DNA of 64,000 nt, from NCBI GenBank assembly GCA_017651065.1, contig JAGCDP010000037.1, positions 29,048 through 93,047 on the forward strand, written 5' to 3'. Every line of letters begins with the position of its first letter. The first letter of the stretch is position 1. Below are positions 16,602-23,964 of this stretch, in pieces. Both the position numbers and the translations under genes were made by a program. This DNA comes from Treponema sp. (GTDB lineage Bacteria; Spirochaetota; Spirochaetia; Treponematales; Treponemataceae). Under the pieces are notes generated by a model. That model did not search any database. It worked only from the letters and a program-made list of their open reading frames with translations, and was not told the origin of the DNA.

Positions 16602-17310
16602 TTTCAACCTCCTTCTTTGGCTTGCAGAAAGATAATTTTCTTTCCACAAAACTATAAGGAAGCTGTAATAATAAGCTGAAAACTACAAATATAAGTGCAA
16701 CAATTACATAACTTTCAAGACTGTGGCTTGTTGCAGAACCGATGGCCTGTGCACGCCCGATAATATCAACTACACCAATCATATAAACTAATGAGGTGCT
16801 TTTAAAAAGGCTTATCATGAAAGTCCACATATTTGGTAATGCAATGCGAAATGCCTGCGGAAGTATAATTCTTATAAAACACTGTTTATTTGTAAGACCA
16901 CAGGCAAGAGCTGCATCTGTCTGACCTTTAGGAATAGAAAGAATTGCCGCTCTGAATACTTCTGATAAAAAGGCACTGACATTTGCTGTATAAGCAATAA
17001 ATACAAAAATGATACGTGACCAGCGACGTGTATCAATTTTGAAAATTGCTGATATTAACATGGGGATCCCATAATAGGAAATAAGCATCTGAACCAGTAA
17101 TGGAGTGTCCCTCTCAAATGAAATAAATATAGCAATCAATTGATTCAATACAGGTATCTTTTTAATTCGCACTGTTGCAATAAGAATTGCAAGTATTACC
17201 CCAAAAGTGTAGGTTACTAATACAATTTCTAAAGTAACAGGAAGAGTAATAAGCAGCTTAGGCAAATTAGTAAAAAAACGCTTCCATGAAAAAAGGCTTG
17301 TCATAAGCAC
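16591..17310 (-). CDS. Polar amino acid/cystine-type ABC importer permease A
   Basis: The 239-residue membrane protein has about five hydrophobic segments and the coupling motif AALACGLTNKQCFIRIILPQAFRIALPN (about residues 144-171). It belongs to the amino acid permease class HisM/GlnP/TcyL. It is separated from the binding-protein gene upstream by a strong hairpin at 17313-17341 that probably lowers expression relative to the binding protein. It overlaps permease B. Confidence 0.9.
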   Translation of the reverse strand: MLMTSLFSWKRFFTNLPKLLITLPVTLEIVLVTYTFGVILAILIATVRIKKIPVLNQLIAIFISFERDTPLLVQMLISYYGIPMLISAIFKIDTRRWSRIIFVFIAYTANVSAFLSEVFRAAILSIPKGQTDAALACGLTNKQCFIRIILPQAFRIALPNMWTFMISLFKSTSLVYMIGVVDIIGRAQAIGSATSHSLESYVIVALIFVVFSLLLQLPYSFVERKLSFCKPKKEVENEI

Positions 17311-17312
17311 CT

Positions 17313-17341
17313 CAAAAAAAAGCAGGGGCTTTTACCCCTGC
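17313..17341 (-). terminator. Intra-operon terminator-like hairpin between binding protein and permease genes
   Basis: On the minus strand the stem GCAGGGG-(6 nt)-CCCCTGC is followed by a run of eight T. It lies just after the stop of the binding-protein gene. Such partial terminators let the binding protein be made in excess over the membrane parts. Confidence 0.8.
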
Positions 17342-17351
17342 AGAAATTCAT

Positions 17352-18179
17352 TTATTTAAGATTGATTGTTGCATCATAACCCAATGCTTTGATAGAAATC
17401 TTTGAAAGAGTTCCATCATCAAGTAATTGCTTGAGGGCTCCATCAACAGCCTTCTGTAATTCTGTATCTCCCTTTCGGTAAACGTGATAAGTAAGAACTG
17501 AAGTTTCTTTTGAAAGCTCTCCTGTGGCTTTTAATAAATCACCGTATTCATTATTCCATTTTTCAATATCTGCCGGGTTGTGTGTAAATACAGCGTCATA
17601 AGTTCCGTTTTTGATTTTTGCAATTTTCTCTTCAACCGGCACTGTACTTGGAGTTATAATAAGCTTAATTTTTTTATTATCTGGAAGAGTTGTGTTATAA
17701 CGTTCCAAAAATTCTGTTACAAGGTTTCCTGTGTTTGTATTTACTGTCTTGCCCTGCAAATCTTCAAGTTTTGTAATGTCATTTCGGGTTTTTAGTACAA
17801 CAATTTTATTTGCTGCAGCACGATATGCCTGTTCACCGAAAAGATAATTTTCTTCACGCTGTGGTGTCTTTCCAAACTGATGAGATCCAAGGTCTACTTT
17901 TCCAGCTTGCAATGCAATAAGAATATTTGCAAAATCAAAAGTTTCATACACAAACTCATACTGAGGCAAAAGTTCATCAACAGCATTAAGAACGTCAATT
18001 TCATAACCGACAAGTTTTCCATTCTCATCCAAATAGCAGAACGGAGCAAAAGCTTTACCGGTTCCGACAATAACTGTTTTTGCCTTAACCTTCTTTTCTT
18101 TCTTTGCAGCAAAAACATTTCCAATCAAAAGTACTGATACCGCAAAAACTGCGATATTTTTAACTACATTCTTTTTCAT
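17352..18179 (-). CDS. Amino acid (cystine-type) ABC importer substrate-binding protein
   Basis: The 275-residue protein has an N-terminal signal (MKKNVVKNIAVFAVSVLLIG-NVFAA) cleaved probably by signal peptidase I, as no lipobox cysteine is present. The mature part is a class 3 binding-protein fold: VGTGKAFAPFCYLDENGKLVGYEIDVLNAV, later LQGKTVNTNTGNLVTEFLERY. It would deliver a polar or sulfur amino acid to the two permeases downstream. Two candidate control elements lie upstream: an ACCTA-N9-TAGGT site at 18202-18220 and the second motif at 18236-18272. The substrate is inferred from context only. Confidence 0.9.
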   Translation of the reverse strand: MKKNVVKNIAVFAVSVLLIGNVFAAKKEKKVKAKTVIVGTGKAFAPFCYLDENGKLVGYEIDVLNAVDELLPQYEFVYETFDFANILIALQAGKVDLGSHQFGKTPQREENYLFGEQAYRAAANKIVVLKTRNDITKLEDLQGKTVNTNTGNLVTEFLERYNTTLPDNKKIKLIITPSTVPVEEKIAKIKNGTYDAVFTHNPADIEKWNNEYGDLLKATGELSKETSVLTYHVYRKGDTELQKAVDGALKQLLDDGTLSKISIKALGYDATINLK

Positions 18180-18201
18180 ATTAGCTCCTTGCAGGCTTAT
18201 T

Positions 18202-18220
18202 ACCTACTTGGACACTAGGT
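18202..18220 (-). promoter_or_regulatory. ACCTA-N9-TAGGT operator upstream of the cystine-type ABC operon
   Basis: The site reads ACCTACTTGGACACTAGGT and lies 23 bp before the start codon of the binding-protein gene, so it probably falls at or just past the transcription start. It is 15 bp closer to the gene than the second motif at 18236-18272. Confidence 0.75.
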
Positions 18221-18235
18221 ATATATCATTTGAGA

Positions 18236-18272
18236 AACTTTGCCTAATACTATTTTTTGATATTAGTTATAG
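18236..18272 (-). promoter_or_regulatory. Second regulatory motif, copy in front of the cystine-type ABC operon
   Basis: On the minus strand it begins CTATAACTAATATC, continues with AAAAAATAGTATTAGGC and ends AAAGTTT. It aligns with the copies at 23830, 33741 and 36755. Its length, two-part layout and distance from the gene suit a LysR activator site. The left arm resembles CTATAAC; the right arm is degenerate here. Confidence 0.6.
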
Positions 18273-18302
18273 ATTTTTTATATATTCAAAAAGATAATCA
18301 AT

Positions 18303-19121
18303 TTATTTAAGAACTTCGTTCATACTACCTGTACGATAGCCCTGTAAGTCGAGTGAAACATAGGCAAAACCAAAAGATTTGAACTTCTGTGTGATAATCT
18401 CGCTGTTGGAAAGAATCTTTTTCATTTCAGATGGCATCACTTCAATTCGTGCAAGATTTTCACCATGAATTCTCACCCTTATTTGCTGAAAGCCCATATC
18501 AAGAAGCAGCTGCTCTGCCCTGTCCACCATCATCAGTTTCTTTTCGTTGATTTCTTCTCCATAAGGAAAGCGGCTGGAAAGGCACGCAAATGACTGTTTT
18601 TTCCAGGTTGGAAGTCCCATCTGTTTTGAAATTTCACGTATTTCGTCTTTATATAATTTGCAATCACGCAAAGGACTTTTTACACCAAGTTCTGCAACTG
18701 CAAGCAAGCCTGGTCTGTAATCTCCGTTATCGTCCATATTGCTTCCCTCGCACACAAATGCAATTGCATTTTCTTTTGCGAGTTTTATAATTTTATTGAA
18801 AAGTTCTTTTTTACACAGATAACAGCGGTTCACAGGATTATGGCGGAATTCAGGAATTTCAAGTTCTTCTGACTGAACCACAATCTGGCGGATTCCATTT
18901 TTTTTGCAAAAAGAAGATGCCTCGTCAGACTCGCGTTTAGGAAAAGAGCATGATGTAGCGGTAACTGCAACAGCCTTGTCACCTAAAACTTCGTGTGCCA
19001 CAGACAGTAAAAATGTAGAATCTACACCACTTGAAAATGCAACAGCAACACTCTCCAGTGAACGAAGATATTCACGTAAATCATTAAGTTTTTTTGACAA
19101 GTTATCTGTCATCTTTTTCAT
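18303..19121 (-). CDS. larE: LarE-family PP-loop sulfur transferase (copy 1)
   Basis: From ATG 19121 the protein has about 272 residues (ATG 19112 is an alternative; the open frame to 19193 would run through the operator). The PP-loop SGVDSTFLL binds ATP. Three cysteines, two in NRCYLCKKELF and one in QSFACLSSRF, match those that hold a [4Fe-4S] cluster in LarE of Thermotoga maritima. LarE supplies sulfur to the nickel-pincer cofactor precursor of lactate racemase. No larA, larB or larC is in the window, so it may serve another sulfur-insertion role. It is a paralogue of 41386-42216. Confidence 0.88.
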   Translation of the reverse strand: MKKMTDNLSKKLNDLREYLRSLESVAVAFSSGVDSTFLLSVAHEVLGDKAVAVTATSCSFPKRESDEASSFCKKNGIRQIVVQSEELEIPEFRHNPVNRCYLCKKELFNKIIKLAKENAIAFVCEGSNMDDNGDYRPGLLAVAELGVKSPLRDCKLYKDEIREISKQMGLPTWKKQSFACLSSRFPYGEEINEKKLMMVDRAEQLLLDMGFQQIRVRIHGENLARIEVMPSEMKKILSNSEIITQKFKSFGFAYVSLDLQGYRTGSMNEVLK

Positions 19122-19143
19122 ACCCCTGGTGAAAAATGTATAT

Positions 19144-19162
19144 ACCTTGTAATTTAATAGGT
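19144..19162. promoter_or_regulatory. ACCTA-N9-TAGGT-type operator between larE and tcdA
   Basis: The site reads ACCTTGTAATTTAATAGGT. On the plus strand it is followed directly by GTATAATATTATTTAGAGGC and then ATTAGAGTCAAT, nearly identical to the region after the operator at 12056. The -10 TATAAT for tcdA is immediately downstream of the site; larE reads away on the other strand. Confidence 0.75.
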
Positions 19163-19226
19163 GTATAATATTATTTAGAGGCATTAGAGTCAATTAAGAG
19201 TCAGATTTTAAAAAAAAAGGATTTTT

Positions 19227-20012
19227 ATGAATACATATCAGTTTGCACGAACCAGACTTACATTCGGAAAAGAGAATATGGAAAAACTCTACAAGGCCCG
19301 CGTTATTGTTTTTGGGATTGGCGGAGTTGGAAGTTATGTTGTTGAGGCTCTGGTGCGTTCCGGAATTGGTGCAATTGATATTGTTGATGATGACAGAATC
19401 TGTCTTACAAATCTGAACCGTCAGCTTTATGCGCTGCGTTCCACAATTGGCAAGGACAAGGTTGATGTTGCCGAAGAACGCATTCATGATATAAACCCGG
19501 ACTGCAAAGTTACTAAATGGAAAACCTTTTACATGCCGGACACAGCCGATCAGTTTGATTTTTCACAGTACGATTATATTGTTGACTGCATTGATACTGT
19601 AACTGGAAAGCTTGAAATCATCACCCGCGCAAAGGCTCTTAAAAAACCGGTTATCAGTTGCATGGGGGCTGGAAATAAAGTTGACCCGACTCAACTCAAG
19701 GTTGCCGATATCACACGAACTTCTGTTTGCCCTCTTGCCCGAGTTATGCGGAATGAACTTAAGAAACGACAAATCAAACGCCTTAAGGTTGTTTTTTCAA
19801 CAGAAAAAGTTATTCCGCCACATGATGAAGATTTAGATGTAAGTTGTAAGGTAAACTGTATCTGTCCGCCTGGAACAAAACGTAACTGTAATGTCAGAAA
19901 TCAGGTTCCCGGAAGTAATGCCTTTGTTCCGTCAACAGCAGGCATGATGATTGCCGCAGAAGTAATAAAAGACCTTACTCAGTTCCATATGACAGATTTA
20001 TTTAAGGAATAA
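19227..20012 (+). CDS. tcdA: tRNA threonylcarbamoyladenosine dehydratase
   Basis: The 261-residue E1-like protein starts with ARTRLTFGKENMEKL and has the nucleotide loop VIVFGIGGVGSYVVEALVRSGIG, the DDDRICLTNLNRQLYAL segment and C-terminal NVRNQVPGSNAFVPSTAGM, all typical of TcdA/CsdL. It uses ATP to cyclise t6A37 of tRNA to ct6A and in Escherichia coli is linked to the CsdA-CsdE sulfur system. Here it is under a regulon operator and divergent from larE. Why a tRNA modification enzyme should be in a sulfur regulon is not evident; a related E1 role in sulfur activation is an alternative. Confidence 0.9.
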   Translation: MNTYQFARTRLTFGKENMEKLYKARVIVFGIGGVGSYVVEALVRSGIGAIDIVDDDRICLTNLNRQLYALRSTIGKDKVDVAEERIHDINPDCKVTKWKTFYMPDTADQFDFSQYDYIVDCIDTVTGKLEIITRAKALKKPVISCMGAGNKVDPTQLKVADITRTSVCPLARVMRNELKKRQIKRLKVVFSTEKVIPPHDEDLDVSCKVNCICPPGTKRNCNVRNQVPGSNAFVPSTAGMMIAAEVIKDLTQFHMTDLFKE

Positions 20013-20053
20013 TCTTACGATTTTTTTTTGTTTCGATTGTTTTCAGTAAGATA
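20013..20053. terminator. Weak hairpin between convergent tcdA and the rhodanese fusion gene
   Basis: ATCTTAC at 20013 and GTAAGAT near 20047-20053 can pair across a T-rich loop. There is only a short T run after it, so termination activity is uncertain. Confidence 0.4.
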
Positions 20054-20066
20054 TTTTGTCTCCTCT

Positions 20067-21140
20067 CTAAATAAACAGTGTTGCATCTGAAGTTTCGCAG
20101 CTTCCCAGGAAGGTTGCAACTCCACCAAGTTCAACACCATCTACAAGTTCTTCTTTTCGTATGCCCATAATGTCCATACTCATCTGACATGCAACAATTC
20201 TTACACCGTGCGCAATAGCGTTCTGCATCAATTCTTCAAGGGAAGAAACGTTCTTGTTTTTCATTACCCAGCGAATCATTTTTGCACCCATGCCGCCCAT
20301 ATTCATGCGTGAAAGACCAAGTTTCTTTGAACCACGAGGCATCATCGCACCGAACATTTTTTCAATCAGATTTTTACGCACGTGAACCCTCTTTGCTTTT
20401 CGCAAAATATTCAAACCCCAGAAAGTAAAGAAGACTGTTATCTTACGTCCCATTGCAGCAGCTCCGTTTGCCATAATGAATGCTGCAATTGCTTTATCCA
20501 AGTCTCCGCTGAAAACTACGAAAGTCTTGTCGTTACCACTCGAGCCACCGCTGCCTGTTGCCACGGCATTAGATTCATTCTTTGTAACCAGAGCTTCAAT
20601 TACTCCTTCTTTGATTTCAAGCTTTTCAAGAATATTATTTGTACGCTGGCACCAGACTTTAATGTCACTTGCAAAAGCATCTTCAGTTGCCTGAACAAAA
20701 ACCTGCTGTCCGTTTTTCAATGTTTTAAGAGTATCACTCACCTTTACAATAGGACCCGGACATTTAAGTCCCTTTGCATCGATAAAGACAGGTTCATTGG
20801 AAACAGATTTTTTTTGATTATCATCATTTGACTCAGTCTGCGATTCAAGAGACTTTGTGCCACCTTCAAGATTGTAAACATCGTAGCCATGATCCAGAAG
20901 AAGCTCCGCAATCTGTTCACTTGTATCGCCGGTTCTGCATATAACAACAACAGGCTTATCTTTTGGAATTTGTGCAAGATGAGATGAGAGATTTTTTAAC
21001 AGGCTTTGAAATGGAATATTTACTGTACCTGAAATCGGGTGCACAATAATTTCAGCTTCATCCCTGACATCAAGAATCGTGTATTCTGATTTATTAAGTT
21101 TTGTGAATTCTACATTTGTAATACTTTTGACTTCTTCCAT
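20067..21140 (-). CDS. Rhodanese-TusA-DsrE2 fusion sulfurtransferase
   Basis: The 357-residue protein contains three sulfur-carrier domains in a row. Residues about 1-98 are a rhodanese domain with the persulfide cysteine in VVVICRTGDTSE. Residues about 118-187 are TusA-like with DAKGLKCPGPIVKV. Residues about 206-357 are a DsrE2/DsrE-like domain with the cysteine in RIVACQMSMDIMG. In many anaerobes the same three domains follow an FAD-dependent CoA-disulfide-reductase-like domain in a protein of about 800 residues; that part is absent here. It should pass sulfane sulfur between partners in the cytoplasm. It is divergent from the thioredoxin/ThiS operon, with several operators between. Confidence 0.9.
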   Translation of the reverse strand: MEEVKSITNVEFTKLNKSEYTILDVRDEAEIIVHPISGTVNIPFQSLLKNLSSHLAQIPKDKPVVVICRTGDTSEQIAELLLDHGYDVYNLEGGTKSLESQTESNDDNQKKSVSNEPVFIDAKGLKCPGPIVKVSDTLKTLKNGQQVFVQATEDAFASDIKVWCQRTNNILEKLEIKEGVIEALVTKNESNAVATGSGGSSGNDKTFVVFSGDLDKAIAAFIMANGAAAMGRKITVFFTFWGLNILRKAKRVHVRKNLIEKMFGAMMPRGSKKLGLSRMNMGGMGAKMIRWVMKNKNVSSLEELMQNAIAHGVRIVACQMSMDIMGIRKEELVDGVELGGVATFLGSCETSDATLFI

Positions 21141-21165
21141 AGCTTTCTCCTATAAAAACACTATA

Positions 21166-21291
21166 ACCTATTGATATAGTAGGTAATAAACTTTGTCAAT
21201 AGGAATGTCAAAATTTATTCTGATTTATTTTTGTCTATTGACTCTACAGGTAAAACAATATAAATTATTTTTACCTACTTATTTAATAGGT
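21166..21291. promoter_or_regulatory. Divergent control region with three ACCTA-N9-TAGGT-type sites
   Basis: Sites are ACCTATTGATATAGTAGGT (21166-21184), the degenerate GTCTATTGACTCTACAGGT (21233-21251) and ACCTACTTATTTAATAGGT (21273-21291). On the plus strand TTGACT (21238-21243) is 17 bp from TAAATT (21261-21266), for the thioredoxin/ThiS operon. On the minus strand TTGACA (21194-21199) is 17 bp from TATCAA (21171-21176), for the fusion sulfurtransferase; there the first site covers the -10. Confidence 0.78.
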
Positions 21292-21309
21292 AATAATAAG
21301 GAATAACAG

Positions 21310-21633
21310 ATGAGAGAAAGATTAAACAAAGAAAATTTTGATTCCTACATCAATCAGGAAAAACTTGTGCTTGTTGATTTTTATTCAGATTCCTGCATTC
21401 CCTGCAAAAGATTAAATCCGGTTCTTACACAACTGGAACAAAGCTCTGCAGAAAAAGCAGCTATTTATAAAGTTAATGTCAATTTTGATTCAGAGCTTGC
21501 AGAAAAATATGACGTAATGGCGGCTCCAACTTTAATTCTATTTAAGGCTGGAAAAGAAATTGACAGCAAAACAGGCTTTCAGACTTTAGAAACTCTTGAA
21601 GAATGGATAAATGAGATAATTTCAAATCAATAA
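21310..21633 (+). CDS. Thioredoxin-like protein with CIPC active site
   Basis: The 107-residue protein has the thioredoxin fold: VLVDFYSDSCIPCKRLNPVL (about residues 20-39), the cis-Pro segment VMAAPTLILFKAGKEI, and normal length. The redox pair is C-I-P-C instead of the usual C-G-P-C, which generally changes redox potential. It is the first gene of the ThiS-ThiF-JAMM operon, so it may reduce a persulfide or release sulfide for loading the carrier, or reduce cystine. No signal peptide is visible, so it acts in the cytoplasm. Confidence 0.9.
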   Translation: MRERLNKENFDSYINQEKLVLVDFYSDSCIPCKRLNPVLTQLEQSSAEKAAIYKVNVNFDSELAEKYDVMAAPTLILFKAGKEIDSKTGFQTLETLEEWINEIISNQ

Positions 21634-21647
21634 AGAGAGGAAAGAAT

Positions 21648-21854
21648 ATGACAATTACAGTTTCTGGAAATAAAAAAGAAGTAAAAGATGGACTTACACT
21701 CCCGGAATTAATCGAACTGGAGAAAGTAGAAACTCCCTTATACGTTACAGTATCTATCAATGAAGAATTCATTCAGAAAGATGCAGAAGATTCAGTTGTT
21801 CTTAAAGAAGGCGACAATGTAGAGTTCCTTTATTTTATGGGCGGAGGACAGTAA
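21648..21854 (+). CDS. ThiS/MoaD-like sulfur-carrier protein with masked C-terminus (GGGQ)
   Basis: The 68-residue beta-grasp protein has the ThiS pattern: ITVSGNKKEVKDGLTLPELIE at the start and VVLKEGDNVEFLYFMGGGQ at the end. ThiS and MoaD normally end in GG, which is adenylated and converted to a thiocarboxylate. Here a Gln follows the glycines, so removal of that residue is needed. The JAMM protease encoded two genes downstream is the obvious processor, as in the HcyS-HcyF-HcyD system of Wolinella succinogenes (homocysteine synthesis) and the Qbs system of Pseudomonas. It ends 1 bp before the ThiF-like gene. Confidence 0.88.
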   Translation: MTITVSGNKKEVKDGLTLPELIELEKVETPLYVTVSINEEFIQKDAEDSVVLKEGDNVEFLYFMGGGQ

Positions 21855-22679
21855 ATGGCATTATCAGATGAACAGATAGAAAGATATTCACGCCACATCA
21901 TTTTAAAGGAAGTTGGTGTAAAGGGGCAGAAAAAACTTCTTGAATCAAAAGTTTTGATTATTGGAGCTGGTGGTTTAGGTGCTCCTGTTGCAATGTATCT
22001 GGCTGCAGCCGGTGTCGGCACAATTGGTATTGTAGATGCTGATGAAGTTGATTTGTCAAATCTTCAGCGACAGATTATTCATGGAACTGCTGATGTTGGA
22101 AAGCCGAAGGTTCAGTCTGCAAAAGAGACAATGAACGCAATGAACCCGGATGTAAAAGTTAATACATATCACATATTTGTTGATTCTACAAATATCCGTG
22201 AACTTATACGTGAGTATGATTTTGTAATTGACGGCACAGATAACTTCCCTGCAAAGTTTCTTATTAACGATGCCTGTGTTATGGAAAAAAAGCCTTTCTG
22301 TCATGCAGGAATCATTCGTTTTAAGGGGCAGCTCATGACTTACATTCCAGGACAGGGACCTTGTTATCGCTGTGTTTTCAAAGATCCTCCTCCAAAAGAT
22401 GCAGTTCCAACCTGCAAGCAGGCTGGTGTAATTGGAGCTATGGGTGGTGTTATTGGAAGCCTTCAGGCAATGGAAGCGGTAAAATACATTATTGGTCAGG
22501 GGCAGAATCTTGTAGGAAGACTTCTTACTTATGATGCTTTGAATAATGATTTTCATTCTATAAAATTACCGGCTCCAAACGGAAAATGCCCTGTTTGTGG
22601 AAACAATCCGACAATCACAGAATTGATTGATTATGAACAGCAGGAATGTGCCGAAGCACAGCATGGAAAAGATTTATAA
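21855..22679 (+). CDS. ThiF/MoeB-like E1 adenylyltransferase for the sulfur carrier
   Basis: The protein has 274 residues. It has the ATP loop VLIIGAGGLGAPVAMYLAAAGVG (about 33-55), the DEVDLSNLQRQIIHGTADVGKPK motif, and two zinc cysteine pairs (CYRC at about 172-175 and CPVC near 248). These are typical of HesA/MoeB/ThiF enzymes, which adenylate the C-terminal glycine of a ThiS-like carrier. It has no rhodanese domain; a separate rhodanese-TusA-DsrE2 protein is encoded just upstream on the other strand and may supply sulfur. It lies in one operon with the carrier and the JAMM protease. Confidence 0.92.
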   Translation: MALSDEQIERYSRHIILKEVGVKGQKKLLESKVLIIGAGGLGAPVAMYLAAAGVGTIGIVDADEVDLSNLQRQIIHGTADVGKPKVQSAKETMNAMNPDVKVNTYHIFVDSTNIRELIREYDFVIDGTDNFPAKFLINDACVMEKKPFCHAGIIRFKGQLMTYIPGQGPCYRCVFKDPPPKDAVPTCKQAGVIGAMGGVIGSLQAMEAVKYIIGQGQNLVGRLLTYDALNNDFHSIKLPAPNGKCPVCGNNPTITELIDYEQQECAEAQHGKDL

Positions 22680-22688
22680 GGATTTGTA

Positions 22689-23102
22689 ATGATAACATTA
22701 AAAAAATCAGATTACGAAAAAATAATTCAGCATGCAAAAGCTAATCTGCCGGAAGAAGCCTGTGGCCTTATTGCAGGTACTGAAACAGATGGCGTTAAAC
22801 ATATTGAAGAAGTTTATCTTCTTGAGAACACCGACCACTCTAACGAGCACTTTAATATCAGCCCTCAAGATCAGCTTAAAGCAATTAAAGATATGCGTGC
22901 AAAAGGTCTTATTCCGCTTGGAAACTGGCACTCACATCCGGAAACACCAAGCCGACCAAGCGAAGAAGACAAGCGACTTTTTTTCGATTCAAAAGCCCGG
23001 TATCTGATTCTTTCATTGATGGAAAAGGATAATCCGGTTTTAAATGCATTCATCGTTGAAAATCATACTGATGTTTCCAAAGACGATTTAGAAATAATAT
23101 AA
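22689..23102 (+). CDS. JAMM/MPN (Mec-type) metallopeptidase
   Basis: The 137-residue protein has the complete JAMM zinc site: Glu in LPEEACGLIAG (about 18-28) and HSHPETPSRPSEED (His-x-His-Pro-x6-Ser-x2-Asp). Bacterial members (Mec+, QbsD, HcyD) trim C-terminal residues of sulfur-carrier proteins, or cut the amino acid from the CysO-cysteine adduct in Mycobacterium. Here the carrier ends GGGQ, so trimming to the glycines is the likely first role. It is 9 bp after the ThiF-like gene and is the last gene in this operon. Confidence 0.92.
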   Translation: MITLKKSDYEKIIQHAKANLPEEACGLIAGTETDGVKHIEEVYLLENTDHSNEHFNISPQDQLKAIKDMRAKGLIPLGNWHSHPETPSRPSEEDKRLFFDSKARYLILSLMEKDNPVLNAFIVENHTDVSKDDLEII

Positions 23103-23119
23103 AAAGGATTCGGACAATT

Positions 23120-23758
23120 TTATTTTACAGAAACAAATCTTCTGATTCTATGCGTTACCCCTAGCCTCTCGCAAAGCCGGGTACATTCTTCTTCATCTTC
23201 TTTTGTAATTGTTGTGGCAACCGTTGTAAGAATTACTTTTGGAACATATTTCTTCGCTTCCCGGGCAAAAGCGAGCATGGCAGGAAAAGCCTTTTCCTTA
23301 AAGATTGGGCGGACAGTTTTCTCGTAGATTTCGGGATTGCTTGAATTCAGACTGATTGAAAGCGCATCTATCTTTCCTGCAAGAAGCGGGGCAACAGGCT
23401 TTTTATTTATAAGATCTACAAGGCCGTTTGTGTTGATTCTCACTGGTAACGAGAAATTTGCTTTCAAAAAATCAGCCACGGCCAGCAAAACATCCAGAGC
23501 TTCCGTTGGTTCTCCATAACCGCAGAAAACAAACTCCTTGTAATTTTTGAAACGTTCCTGTTTTGATTCTTCTTTTATTGCAGTAATTACTTCCTGTGCA
23601 GTTGGTTCGCGTTCAAGCCAAAGAGTATCAACATTTTCAAATTCGGCACCGGCAGCCTTCTGACGAATACAAAATGTACACGCACAAGGGCAGCGGTTTG
23701 TAAGATTTATATAAAGCCCGTTGTATTCGGGATAAATTATTGTCATTCCTTTGTTCAT
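23120..23758 (-). CDS. Radical SAM protein of the TatD-associated type
   Basis: The 212-residue protein has the radical SAM cluster motif in NRCPCACTFCIRQKAAG (C-x3-C-x2-C, about residues 18-30) and an early GYGEPTEALD segment that binds S-adenosylmethionine. Sequence and length fit the small radical SAM family usually found next to TatD-type nucleases. No tatD gene is near, and its substrate is unknown. It converges on the JAMM gene with a 17-bp gap. It carries no regulon operator, so membership in the sulfur pathway is doubtful. Confidence 0.85.
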   Translation of the reverse strand: MNKGMTIIYPEYNGLYINLTNRCPCACTFCIRQKAAGAEFENVDTLWLEREPTAQEVITAIKEESKQERFKNYKEFVFCGYGEPTEALDVLLAVADFLKANFSLPVRINTNGLVDLINKKPVAPLLAGKIDALSISLNSSNPEIYEKTVRPIFKEKAFPAMLAFAREAKKYVPKVILTTVATTITKEDEEECTRLCERLGVTHRIRRFVSVK

Positions 23759-23829
23759 TCAAGCACCTTCGTTTTGAAAGTTTTTTAAGGTTAGTCGTAA
23801 TTTCTTCTAATGTCAACTATAGATTCAAT

Positions 23830-23904
23830 CTATAACTACAATAGAAAACTAGTATTATTCAAAACTTACGATTTCCTATATAACATACTGTATTAGTAGG
23901 AAAT
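23830..23904 (+). promoter_or_regulatory. Regulatory region before the sulfonate-type ABC operon: second motif plus an 8-bp inverted repeat
   Basis: The second motif starts CTATAACTACAATAG, continues AAAACTAGTATTA and fades after TTCAAAACTTA (23830-23868). A separate perfect inverted repeat, ATTTCCTA (23871-23878) and TAGGAAAT (23897-23904), follows. There is also an imperfect palindrome CTATAGATT/AATCTATAA just upstream (about 23818-23836). No standard ACCTA-N9-TAGGT site is present here. Confidence 0.6.
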
Positions 23905-23964
23905 GCCATGCTAATACTCCTAATTTTTTTTTATAAATAGTTCTGTCGGAGAGGGTTTATTATT

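Noticed and set aside
19122..19193. Extended N-terminus for larE copy 1
   Set aside because: It would cover the operator at 19144-19162 and has no counterpart in the paralogue at 41386.
23871..23904. A sixteenth ACCTA-N9-TAGGT operator
   Set aside because: The arms read TTCCTA and TAGGAA with 18 bp between them, so both spacing and outer bases differ. It is listed as a separate inverted repeat.
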